A stretch of 64,000 nucleotides of DNA from Nautilus pompilius (taxonomy: Eukaryota > Mollusca > Cephalopoda > Nautilida > Nautilidae): positions 930,001 through 994,000 of the forward strand of contig JACATO010000091.1 in assembly GCA_018389105.1 (NCBI GenBank), given 5' to 3'. The translations under genes were made by a program, and so were the position numbers. Below, in pieces: positions 55,901 through 64,000 of this stretch (positions within the stretch are counted from its first letter, which is position 1; every line of letters starts with the position of its first letter). Under the pieces are notes generated by a model that searched no databases, had not been told where the DNA came from, and was given only the letters and a program-made list of their open reading frames with translations.

Positions 55901-56662
55901 CTAACAGCTTTCATTTGTTTCACTTTTGGGGAATTGAGGTGAAGGGAAACAAGACCAGCCAAAGGTTCCAAATGCAAGTACTTGGCAGAACTAAGCACAC
56001 CAATTATAGTGAAGTTCTGCTGCTGTTGGTGTACTTTGATGGTAAAAAAGGGCAGTTAAGTTTTTGTAGATTAAGCGCCAGTTTATCCCTGGATGGTGGA
56101 AAGGAAAGCAAAGTGCCCTGCCTTGCTGAAAAAAAAAGGGGGGGGACTCTGTTAAAATTATATCTACAAATGGTTTGACGCTGCTACTAACTAACCAGGC
56201 AGAAATTCTGAAGAAACAGTAAACTGCCTGGCTCTGGCAAGAACAGCTACAGAATCCAAGAAGTGAGCTTTTACGGAGAACGACCATCCTTACCCCAGGG
56301 ATTCATTAAGATGCCAGTGTAGCTGCTCAACAACAACAAAAAAAAAAAACAACAACCAAAATTCGTAGTTCCGAGCCGGCTTGTTTTATGATTTGTTCTA
56401 TGAATTCTCCGATAGCTCGCCTTCAACACGAAAATATATAAGTAAACATAAATGTATATAAATTTCCGTTGGCTTTCCTATACATAGAGTTATTTGAGAG
56501 AGAGAGGGAGGTGTATATTTGTTGGTGTACATGCAAACGAAGAAAGTAGACTTTCACCACTGCGGCTGTCTCTTAGTTCAGGACTAACTTTGACATGATC
56601 GGGCAAAACTCAGTTTCCTTTAGTTAACGTGAAATCATTTGTTCTAGTAAAATTGATTTAAG

Positions 56663-56693
<31 letters not shown>

Positions 56694-59514
56694 TTTAACT
56701 TCAATTTAAATTGTTCTTTCCAATTTGCCCGAATCATACACAACCTGTTGTAGTCAGTCCTCAGTGGTGGTTTTATCCAAACCCCCACCTTTTTTTAAAG
56801 TGGAGATTAGGGAACTTGCACTTGCCGCCGCAACAGAAACGTTTGGTTTTTTTCCCTGCATTTGGTGGCAGTTGGTGCCAGCAGTGTTGGGGGGGGGTCT
56901 AAAATTCACTGGCGTTTCTAGGTTATTAATATGGGAGGTTGGGAAAATTTGCCATTGAAAACGAAGACAGGCTTCTCTACCAGAATGCTTCTTAGTATCG
57001 AGAGTTCCGTTTTCAAAGAAAGGTCAGCTTGATTGATGGAGAGAGAATACCAGCTCTAAGCCTCTGGTTCAAGTGGTGTGATTTGGCAGCAGCATCTGTC
57101 AAGCTTCGCAGCTGTAAAGATGCATATTGATGATGATGTAGTAGTTTTCTGGGTTTTTTTTCCCTTTGTTTTCCTACCTTGTGTTTTTATGGAGATTAAA
57201 TTGCCAGAGGATAAACAGAAATCTACTATATCAATCTGATGTCACTGGGCTTTATACTAGGGCGATGAGCATACTTTCCAACAATGCTTTTAATTCTGAT
57301 TTGCTCTCTGCATAATAGGTGGACTGTAATAAGGTTTTGTTTTTCTTTTAGGTTAGTTTATAAGACGTCACTTAATATATAGACTTTTTCTTTCTCCTGC
57401 ATGCTGCAAACACTAGTGAGACTCCTCCTCTAGGAGAGGGGCAGAACAGGTATTGTTAAACGAACCGAGTCTGAGGTCTAAATTAACATTACTTCATTAT
57501 TTTATTGACTTGCTTGAACCACCCCTTCTTATCAACGTACAGATATAACATCTGTGTGCCCCATGTAGAAAAGTCAGATAAAGTAAATCTCAGCAAGGAC
57601 TCTATATATATATATATATATATATTCATTATTTTCTCAAGTCTTATGTCTCCACAGCGGCAGGACAGCTCAGTAAATCACCGAGAAAACATCAGCAACA
57701 AGCTGATTGCCCGAATTGAAATTTTGTTACAATAGCCGCAATAGCGCTATATAAATTCCATCTTGTTGTTTTTTTTTTTACATTGAAGGTTAATGAATGG
57801 AGTGTCAGCCTAAAAAGTTTGGTTTTTTTGTTTCTTTTCTTAAGCTTTGGTTAAACTGACATCAATTTGTGGGATGGCAGTTCATATTTTATAATCTGCA
57901 CTAGGGTTTTGTGGCCTCCACTTAGTTTCACGGGACTTTCACTCATTGATGGTAAGTGAACAGAAATTTGGAGGACAATAGTGAAAGCTTTGTTTAAATT
58001 TGTACTTAATTTTAGAAATTTTTATTAACAAAGGTAATATGATTTACTGAAATAATGGAACAGGATCATTGTGGGAGGGGTGTTATTGAGGCTGATGTAT
58101 TGTAGACGGATGTTGAGAAGGGGATGCTGTATAGAATTAGCCACTTTCAGCATGGTAAGGGTTAAAGATACTTAAATACTATGTCCACTTTGACATTTAT
58201 AGCAATTTGATGCTGGAAGCACAGCTTTAAAAAAAAAAAAAAACTTTCCCCTCTATTGCGATAAGTGGAAATATCCTCATGTCTTTGAAAGACCCACAAT
58301 TTCTCTGATCAAATTCCTGAATTCATTTTTTGGTGGATAATTGAAATTTTCCAACCCAAAATTTAATTAAGTGTCGAAAGGAATGAGATACTTGTGGTAT
58401 TTTAATTTTTAGAATTTTTGGAAAGTGAAAATAATTATTCATATATAAATATGATTCCCCTTGACAAATTATCTGGAGAAACAGCCTGCATGTTTATTGG
58501 AAACATCCATGTTACATAGATTTGTATGTATCTATATATGTACAGGTATCACTATAGCTTCTTTTTTTTTCTTCTCTAGATTGCCAAGCGGCTGAAGGAC
58601 CGGTTCCACAACTACTTACAGGTTCTTAGAACCAATAAGATCACTGTGGAGCATCTCTACAAGTTTCATGTGAAGCAGCCAGTCACGCAGAAACTTGATT
58701 GCTGCACATTGTCATTCAAGGATCTGGGGTGAGTTCACCATCCAGAGGAGCAGCATCTTCTAACCCAACCTGCTCATCTTAACTACTTTTAACTTATAGT
58801 CACATATTAGTGCTCATCAAACCAAATATGATGTCTGAGTTGTGATTTTGAAAATTCCTTAGGAAATCAACAGTGAATTGTACCTGTTTATTTTGGCTAA
58901 CTGCAGTTTATTTTCCCCTGTTATCCGTTGAAAAAGTTAACTGTCTTTTCCAAGATTAATATTAAAGTTGAAAAGTGTTTTATTGTCTGGTGTGCAGAGA
59001 AGTTCCAAGTAATGTAGTGAATGGTTTAATTAAATTCAGCATAATTCTCAGTTTTCAGCTAATCAAGTTTTGTGAAGTGCATTGTTCAGAACAAATATTA
59101 TTATGATCTCCCTAACTTGGCTAATGCTTCATAGTTTTATTCTCAGCTCAAAATCGTGTAAAGCTGCTAAGTGCTGTATAGTACTTGTGCTTTGCATCTC
59201 TCTCTCTCTCTCTCTCTCGGATCTTGACCAGACTGCAGGTGTAGCCATGATGAGTGAGCATGCTACACTTAGAGAACTGATCTACAAGCATAGCTGATGA
59301 TTTTTTATTTTATGCACTGCAAATGCTGCTACAAGATGCCCGTCTTAGATAAACTTTAAACAGTGGTACTGACGATAACTTTGTAATACATCCTAATTCA
59401 TTTTCAGAACTCTGAACCAGTATCGATGCAAGATCTCTGTTCATACCAGCTGCGATCTGATCCCACCCAACCTCCCACATGGTTCTTTTAATCCTGGACG
59501 GAACCTGACTGATG
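25913..59514 (+). CDS. CACHD1: VWFA and cache domain-containing protein 1, first four exons (gene continues right)
   Basis: Exons: 25913-26248, 54663-54725, 58580-58728 and 59408-59514, with phases 0, 0, 2 and 1 joining correctly; about 218 residues. CACHD1 is a single-pass cell-surface protein related to calcium-channel alpha2delta subunits. In vertebrates it modulates T-type channels and Frizzled/LRP Wnt receptors. Only the extracellular N-terminus before the VWA domain is seen. It includes a signal peptide (roughly residues 1-25), the block HLRRLTNEEIGATTMQ, the segment LKDRFHNYLQVLRTNK, a DCCT Cys pair, and SFNPGRNLTD. The order and length between these blocks match human CACHD1. Sequence after the signal peptide (about 26-75) has no match I recognise. 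Intron 1 is 28.4 kb. VWA, cache and transmembrane parts lie beyond the edge. Confidence 0.93.
26497..26570. repeat. (AC)n followed by polypyrimidine tract
   Basis: Twelve AC units (26497-26520) run into CCCTC-rich sequence to about 26570. Nearby are a TC run (about 26396-26411), a GGT run (about 26758-26781) and a TTTA run (about 26794-26822), all just inside CACHD1 intron 1. Confidence 0.9.
30612..30847 (+). mobile_element. 236-bp TA-flanked MITE of the Tc1/mariner superfamily
   Basis: The left end CAGGGTGTCCGTAAAGTTAC and the right end, read inverted as CAGGTGTCCGTAAAGTTAC, match over about 27 bp. Both sides have TA (30610-30611 and 30848-30849). The inside keeps a shred of transposase on the plus strand: FFDGTVTGEK and, after a one-base slip in an A run, YLDKLRNVIVPALKQRP. 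That is a recognisable piece between the first two catalytic Asp of IS630/Tc1/mariner enzymes. It is therefore an internal deletion derivative. Confidence 0.85.
35531..38314 (-). mobile_element. Near full-length hAT transposon with exact 8-bp target duplication
   Basis: The plus-strand left end is CAGGGGTCGGCAACC and the right end GGTTGCCGACCCCTG, a perfect 15-bp inverted repeat. GTCTAGGG flanks both sides (35523-35530 and 38315-38322). The 2,784-bp element encodes a broken hAT transposase on the minus strand. The exact target duplication and short decay history suggest a fairly recent insertion. It lies in CACHD1 intron 1, opposite to the gene. Confidence 0.95.
35900..37629 (-). pseudogene. 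hAT transposase with BED finger, frameshifted
   Basis: ATG at 37629 on the minus strand. The N-terminus has a BED-type zinc finger (CLIC, then H-X4-H in RHYQTRH), followed by the RNase-H-like core with IAIDEATDMTD, TTDGALVMIGEKKG and RFHCIIHQDALCAK, and SNVRWLSRGK. The frame breaks at an A run near 36605-36610 (one extra A) and again near 36420. A third small indel near 36025 precedes the hAT dimerisation motif CEQLFSKMKYTK. The family is the GTF2IRD2/FAM200/ZBED-like group. At least three frame breaks make it inactive. Confidence 0.9.
41708..43227 (+). mobile_element. Young Tc1-like (DD34E) transposon with long inverted repeats
   Basis: Inverted ends begin GGTGCATCTC (left) and, inverted, CAGGTGCATCTC (right). 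They stay alignable for about 190 bp (roughly 41708-41895 against 43036-43227), sharing TTAGAATAT and TTCAATATTTTTTGTCAG. The right side has the TA target (43228-43229). On the left, the first two bases and the TA have mutated. The transposase frame fills the centre. The close similarity to Tc1 copies of fish and other aquatic animals suggests horizontal spread, which I infer and cannot test here. Confidence 0.92.
41971..42963 (+). pseudogene. Tc1-like transposase, one frame with two in-frame stop codons
   Basis: ATG 41971 to TGA 42961-42963 is one continuous frame of 330 codons plus stop. It is interrupted only by TAA at 42037-42039 and TAG at 42211-42213. A helix-turn-helix (VIAERAGCSQSAVSKHI) lies in the N-terminal half. 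The catalytic triad is intact: D in FLFSDESKF, D in FQQDLAPAH and E in NPIENLWG, with 34 residues between the second Asp and Glu. Around the first stop the reading differs from relatives over about nine residues, as if two small indels cancelled out. Confidence 0.93.
44240..44405. mobile_element. Candidate SINE-like repeat
   Basis: AGTTAGCCACTAGAAAGCG resembles 22555 onward, GGTTGGCTGCTGAAGAG resembles 218-233, and CTCGGCCTTCCACCTG resembles the body of the SINE at 38440. CG density is above the surroundings. It could be a mosaic or a chance match; I could not define ends. Confidence 0.3.
45166..45335 (+). mobile_element. SINE-like repeat, family A
   Basis: The plus strand has a tRNA-like head (GGTCGAGCGCTC, then GCGATTCGATTC as a possible B-box). 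It is followed by a body with CATGGTTTCTT, GCCAGCTGGCCATCACATC and GAAAAAATTAAGAG. Inverted copies with the same word order lie at 54775-54915 and 63036-63205. The body resembles the TTTCC(T/C)CCCACATC-type core spread widely in animal SINEs. Confidence 0.5.
49598..49620. repeat. 23-bp perfect palindrome
   Basis: TGTTGCCAGTT, then T, then AACTGGCAACA: two 11-bp arms that are exact inverses around one base. It lies about 170 bp outside the Tigger-like coding remnant. It may be a hairpin, a factor site or a chance remnant of a transposon end. Confidence 0.85.
49792..50742 (-). pseudogene. Tigger/pogo-like transposase remnant with internal deletion
   Basis: On the minus strand, from about 50660, the start AKRPSSGSDVWVPKKNGQSI and, near 50535-50450, LLGTARSTLKTILN match the N-terminal helix-turn-helix of Tigger (TIGD/jerky-like) proteins. 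At 50323-50039 and 50100-49792 comes the C-terminal tail, with VDVDDVQELLDSHEELLTNE, then LTTKFL, DPDWEHSSAF and ESTLDAFIKK, also in Tigger order. The DDE catalytic core that should lie between is absent. Frame breaks occur near 50070 and 50300. No inverted ends were recognised. Confidence 0.8.
52105..52127. repeat. (GA)n microsatellite
   Basis: About ten GA units in CACHD1 intron 1. Confidence 0.9.
54775..54915 (-). mobile_element. SINE-like repeat, family A
   Basis: This starts about 50 bp past CACHD1 exon 2. Read on the minus strand it gives CATGGTTTCTCC, CAGTCAGCCATG, TCCAGTTTCCCCCCACATCT and AAAAACG, in the same order as 63036-63205. The plus strand therefore shows the GGGGGGAAACTGGAG form of the core. 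No clear tRNA head was seen. Confidence 0.5.
56663..56685. repeat. (TA)n microsatellite
   Basis: About eleven TA units followed by a T run, in CACHD1 intron 2 (54726-58579). A second (TA)n block lies at 57603-57625. The intron otherwise shows only the SINE copy near its start and a GA run near 56498. Confidence 0.95.
57603..57625. repeat. (TA)n microsatellite
   Basis: About eleven TA units in CACHD1 intron 2. Confidence 0.95.
59197..59218. repeat. (TC)n microsatellite in CACHD1 intron 3
   Basis: About eleven TC units, 190 bp before exon 4. Intron 3 (58729-59407) shows nothing else. Confidence 0.93.
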
Positions 59515-62500
59515 GTAAGTTATTGCTTTAGTTGTTTCTTTTTGCCTGCTAGATGTGCTATCCGACCTGTGACGGGTGAAATAATACTTGTCTTGCACTG
59601 GAGTAAAATCAGGTCTGTTTGAGCTCTATGTGCTTCTGTGGTCGGTCAGTCAGTCATCCTCTCTTGCTCTCTCCATGTTTTGGGTTTGTGAGACTAGTGG
59701 TTACTATAAGTAACCCTGAAGCCATCTACCCAGATCAGATCTGATGTAATTGCAATCATTGGCATAATTACTTAGAGGAATTTATGAATGACAGAATTCT
59801 GATTTTAGATAACAAAAACAAATTTAAGAGTAAAATATAACAGGTTTCTCTTTTCCGTGCTCTATATTTCTATCGCATTATCTAGACCCAAGTGGCTTCC
59901 TTATGTGATTTAGTATCTAAGAAACAAGATCAAATTAATATATAGTAAAAAAACCAGCAAGAAACAAATGGCAGTTTCAAACATATCAAACAAGATGGGA
60001 AAAAGAATTTTTTTCAAAAATTAAAGGGAGAGATACACTGAATCATCAGTTTCATTATTCATGTGATGAGATGTAATTGTGTTGAAGGTCTCTTCTCTTT
60101 CTTTCTTTCTTTCTCTCTTTGTTTAAACTAAATCACTAAGAATTTTTACTATACAATAAAACGGGGAAATTTATTTGAAATAGTGAAAAAAAAAACCAAA
60201 CAAAAACTGTTTTATATGAACTTCCAGGCTAATGATTGCTATCCTCTAACTTTTTATCAAGTAGTGGCTCAAAAGTGCAGCCATAGCAGTGTCCATATCG
60301 ATCGAGGAATTGTAAGTATAGAGATGGATCAAACACGATGGAAGATTTAATCTGTTAGATCATGGACAGGCTGTATTTTCAGGAATGGGAGCAGTCAGTA
60401 ACAATGTTTGTTGGTATTAAATGGCACGAAGAGTTCTTGTACCTTTTTTCTTCCTAATCTGTAGTGTTTGGGCTCCATTCTACAGGAAACAGCTGGTATG
60501 ATGTTGTATATGCATCTTTCACTTGAAAAATAGTCTGTTAAGTTGTGATTATATTTTAAATTGGATAGGAATTTGCTGCTATCTGAGTGAAGTGGCTCAG
60601 TTTTTTAAACAGATTTATAGTTGGAAACAATCGCTGTTATGTGTGTAGGATTTGAGCAGTTTAAATGTCAGATAGCTACATTACTTATGCCATTAACAAG
60701 AGACAAAATTGAAAGGAAAAGAGAGGGGCAGGCAACTAGCAGGTATTTGGTACCTTTGAGAATTTCTAGATTTTTTCTTTGAGTCTTAGAAAATATTAAC
60801 ATGTGCAATTCTTGTTGAAGAATACATCTGTCACAGTATATATGGCAGCATGTTAGAAATGACTAGGTCTATCAGCGGGCTACTTCGGTAGATCTATCCT
60901 GTACATCTTTGTGTGTGTTTGTGCTAATGGCCAAAGTGCAGTTCATCTGTAACCTATTTGGATTTCCTCTGTCTACCAAACATTTTAGCTAACGACTAGT
61001 TTGAACGCTAACTCCAAATTACGACCACAGAAACTTTCTCATCAATTCTATGAATGCCCACCTATTAGAACTTTTCTGATTAATAGTGGCATAAAATTGG
61101 AGTATTGTAGGCTCCTTCCAGGAGCAGAATCCCACTGAGCAAACACACCATGATAACCACTTAATTGTCTGGGTAGAACAGCAAGATGGAAGCTTTTAGT
61201 GCCACTAACAGAAAGGGAGTGGATAAATACTGCATCATACTCAAGAGAAAGTCATCCCTGAGTATGTGTGCATTGTTAGGTATTTGTAGTGAGATGGTAT
61301 CCTAAATACGCCAGCTACTTAGTCAGTACTGGAACATGCGAGCTCAGAACTTGCCACAATCAAAGTGAAGGAGTTACCAGAGTTAAAGGGGGGGAGAAAT
61401 AATCAGATTTCTTCTAACCCCTAAAATAGGCAAGCACTCTTCCAGATTAGATTTGCTAAGTCACCTAATGGACCCGAAGTACCCAGTTACTTGATTTGAA
61501 TGTTGGCAAGCAACAGAGAACTGAGCTCTAAGTTTCCCTGCAGCAAAGGCAGGTTCAGACTAAAACTAGAAGCTTTTGAAAAGAAGCCTGGTGGCCGTCT
61601 TCCAGCTATGAAAACTTAAGTTTTATTGGTGAGTGTTTCTCTTGACTCATTGTGCCAGATCATATCTGTTATCAGGAGAGTCACGCTTCATGGACACCCT
61701 GAAAAAGGACATTTGGTTAGTGTGGCCGCTTGTTGAAGAGCGACTGAGTTTGTATATTTTTTTAAAAATAAAATTGCATGCCTGTCTTTCACAGCGGCAT
61801 TAACTAATAGCAGCCAGTTTGTATGAAATAGTTCACATCGCTCTTGGTTCTCAGCATAAATGTTCTCGTGATATAACAAACTGTAGCGGGGTTTATAATC
61901 AATACAGAAGCCTGTACTGAAAGGAAGATGCTTTATAGGTTGCTTGTAAAAATTTCTATGGCTGCCCTGTTGGCTGGACAAAGTTACTGAAGTGTTGCTA
62001 ATGAGCCAGTGAATATTTGTTGCTTCGTGGAGATGCTAAGACAAAATAAGTATTTGTATGTTTTGGGATTGTTTTTTGGTTTCATAACAGGCTTTATTTA
62101 ATTAAATTTTGCTTCCACGGGGCAGAAGTAGGATGGATGGGGTGAGAACCATCAAGAACATGTACACTTAAGGCTTCCTCCATAGTGCTGAAGTCTTTGT
62201 TTGATAGCAGGATAAACTGTAAAATAAAAGGAAAGCTGCTGACTAGGATTCTGAAGAACTTTTGTAACCTGACCATTAACCGTCATTAGATCTCTAACCA
62301 AAGCAGTTATAACATCTTTATGAAGGCATATATCTCTCTCTGGCTCACTCTCTGACAGAGGAAAAGGAGAAGTGTTTGTTTTGCTGCCACTTGATACAGC
62401 TAAGTGGAGATCAAATCCAACATAGCAGGATAGAATACTTCAACCAGGTGGCAGGAGTGACTTCCAGGGCTCTTGAGAGTAGATATAGACCTTTGCTGTT

Positions 62501-63035
62501 CTACTTCAGTGCAGGAAGTTGTTCACTTGGTCCTTTGTCAGTTCATTTACATCTTTGCTGTTGATGCAATCTTGATCCTGAGGCAAATGCCCGTCTTGGA
62601 CAATGGTGGAGAGTAAAGAGGAAAATAACAGCTGGCTAATAATAATAATAAAAATTTTATAGTATTTTTTATTATTATCATTATTTTGAAGTTGTAAGCA
62701 AAAATGTATAAAACTGAAAATTGCAAATAAAAGCTTACTTTTAAAGGATTTTAAACAGGGCAACTACATAGTTTTAGACGGATCTTCGTTATTTACATTG
62801 GAAAAAAGTGGGATGGGGAGCTTTTCCAAATTTGTCTTTTTTTTAATAGATATAAATAAATAAATATCTACCTGTTTTATTTTTAAAAAAAGCTTGGGTG
62901 GGGGTCAGTTATGTTTACGGTAACCAGGATTTGTTATCTAGATGGTTGTTGCTCTGGTTCAATTTTGAGCTTACTGCATTTGTTCATAGGGTTGTTTGTA
63001 AGGAGATAGATATATTTTTGGGGAGTTAGTCCTTA

Positions 63036-63205
63036 CTAGAATTCACGGTTTTTAGATGTGGGGGGGTAAAAAAATCCATGTGGCTGGCAGAGAAGAAACC
63101 CTGCCAGGGAAGTACACCAGACCAAGTGGATTCTGACTGGGATTTGATTTTTGGTTTCGAACTGCATTTATCTACCACTGGACTTCTGCGGTGCTTGCCA
63201 CTAAT
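63036..63205 (-). mobile_element. SINE-like repeat, family A, with tRNA-like head
   Basis: On the minus strand the head reads AAGTCCAGTGGTAGATAAAT (A-box-like) and, about 30 bases on, ATCAAATCCCAGTC (B-box-like). The body follows with CTGGCAGGGTTTCTTCTC, GCCAGCCACATGG and CCCCCCCACATCTAAAAACC. This is the most complete family A copy in the window. Confidence 0.55.
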
Positions 63206-63983
63206 ATGATGCAAAATGCCACCAAACTGATCCTTTACTTTTTGTGAATAGCATTTTATGGAGTTTCTTCCCCAGTCAGAACCATGCGTTTGTGCCTATT
63301 AACAAAGGTTTGCTCTTTTACCTGGTGGATATTAGGGGTGTTGAAGATTCTCTGTTGTGAGAATAGTGCGCAAACTATTTTGTTGAGTTCGCAACTTGTC
63401 ATATTTTGGCTTATTTAAAAAAAAAAAGTGTGCACACGCATGGAGGGAGGGCATCATTTGTCATCAAAGGCGAAAGGTCGCTGATTGGTAAGACCCTTCT
63501 TAAAGCTGCCTGTTCATGACAACTCTGGTTTTGGGTTTCTTACTATTGCATTGATGGAGTTTGGTGTACTTCTTCTGGAAACATTAGGTTTGCTACAATT
63601 TCTTTCTTTTCACGGTGCTTTTTTTTTTTAAGTGTGTGTTTGAGATTCTTTTGAAAGAATTTGAACCAATTTTGTCCACCCAAAATGTGATGCTACAAAA
63701 ATTGATATTGCTCAACTGTAGTAAAATGGTATTGTTAAATTTGAACACCAAAAATAGCCTGTTAAAGTTGATGCTGCAAATTCCGAATGCGCATCTGCAG
63801 TGATGAAAAAGCGGAAAGAGTGGAGGATTACATCCTGCTTAGTTTGGGGTCGATTTGCCTATCTTTACTGCATTTGGAGAGAAGTGTTAGTTTTTATTCT
63901 ATACACACCCCGCTTTAACTACAAGTTTTCAGTTTATCAGTGGATCTTCATGGGAGTGAGAAAAGGTGCTAGAATATCTCTGA

Positions 63984-64000
63984 AGACAAGACAAGACAAG
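63984..64000. repeat. (ACAAG)n repeat at the right edge
   Basis: At least three pentamer units, cut off by the window end. Confidence 0.85.

Larger units (their letters stand above)
59515..64000. other. CACHD1 intron 4, running off the window
   Basis: This begins at donor GTAAGT after exon 4. I looked for the next CACHD1 segment (the stretch leading into the VWA domain) and did not find it, so the next exon probably lies beyond 64000. It contains a TTCT run near 60090-60118, a SINE copy at 63036 and an ACAAG repeat at the edge. Confidence 0.75.

Noticed and set aside
61688-61981. 97-residue minus-strand ORF in CACHD1 intron 4, considered as an exon or nested gene
   Set aside because: It does not resemble CACHD1 or any family I know and is antisense to the gene.

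Overview
This window is nuclear DNA from an animal. Its genes are made of short exons with GT/AG borders, separated by long AT-rich introns. Two CpG-rich promoter zones, many microsatellites, tRNA-like SINEs and several DNA transposons are also present. The gene order points to an invertebrate (see below). A mollusc or other lophotrochozoan is my guess from the repeat style and is not proven.

I could assemble five protein genes exon by exon with matching reading phase. In order they are: ITPA (+, 3' part only, 361-1430); ZGLP1, a GATA-like zinc-finger gene (-, 2756-5874); UBE2U, a ubiquitin-conjugating E2 (+, 9042-19612); FDX2, mitochondrial ferredoxin (-, 21692-25506); and CACHD1 (+, from 25913, first four coding exons, running off the right edge). 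Orientation alternates: ITPA/ZGLP1 and UBE2U/FDX2 are tail to tail, ZGLP1/UBE2U and FDX2/CACHD1 are head to head. FDX2 and CACHD1 start codons lie about 406 bp apart across a GC-rich divergent promoter.

The most interesting point is the gene set. In human, ZGLP1 and FDX2 are neighbours on 19p13.2 (followed by RAVER1 and TYK2), while UBE2U and CACHD1 are neighbours on 1p31.3 (followed by RAVER2 and JAK1). These are two paralogous blocks left by vertebrate genome duplication. Here the four genes are interleaved in one 57 kb stretch, which looks like the unsplit ancestral block.

The rest is mostly repeat-derived. ZGLP1 intron 3 holds a 28-copy GC-rich minisatellite of mixed 45/50-bp units. The ZGLP1-UBE2U interval holds a CpG-rich zone, an RFX-type X-box, a 40-bp duplication around a TA repeat, a CAYC tetranucleotide block and an ATT array. 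UBE2U introns carry a hAT element with a perfect 8-bp target duplication and two decayed Tc1-like elements. The 28.4-kb first intron of CACHD1 carries a 236-bp TA-flanked MITE, a 2.8-kb hAT element inserted into a SINE with an 8-bp target duplication, a very young Tc1 (DD34E) copy broken only by two stop codons, and an internally deleted Tigger-like element. At least four copies of one SINE-like family are scattered through the window. No tRNA, rRNA or CRISPR feature was found.
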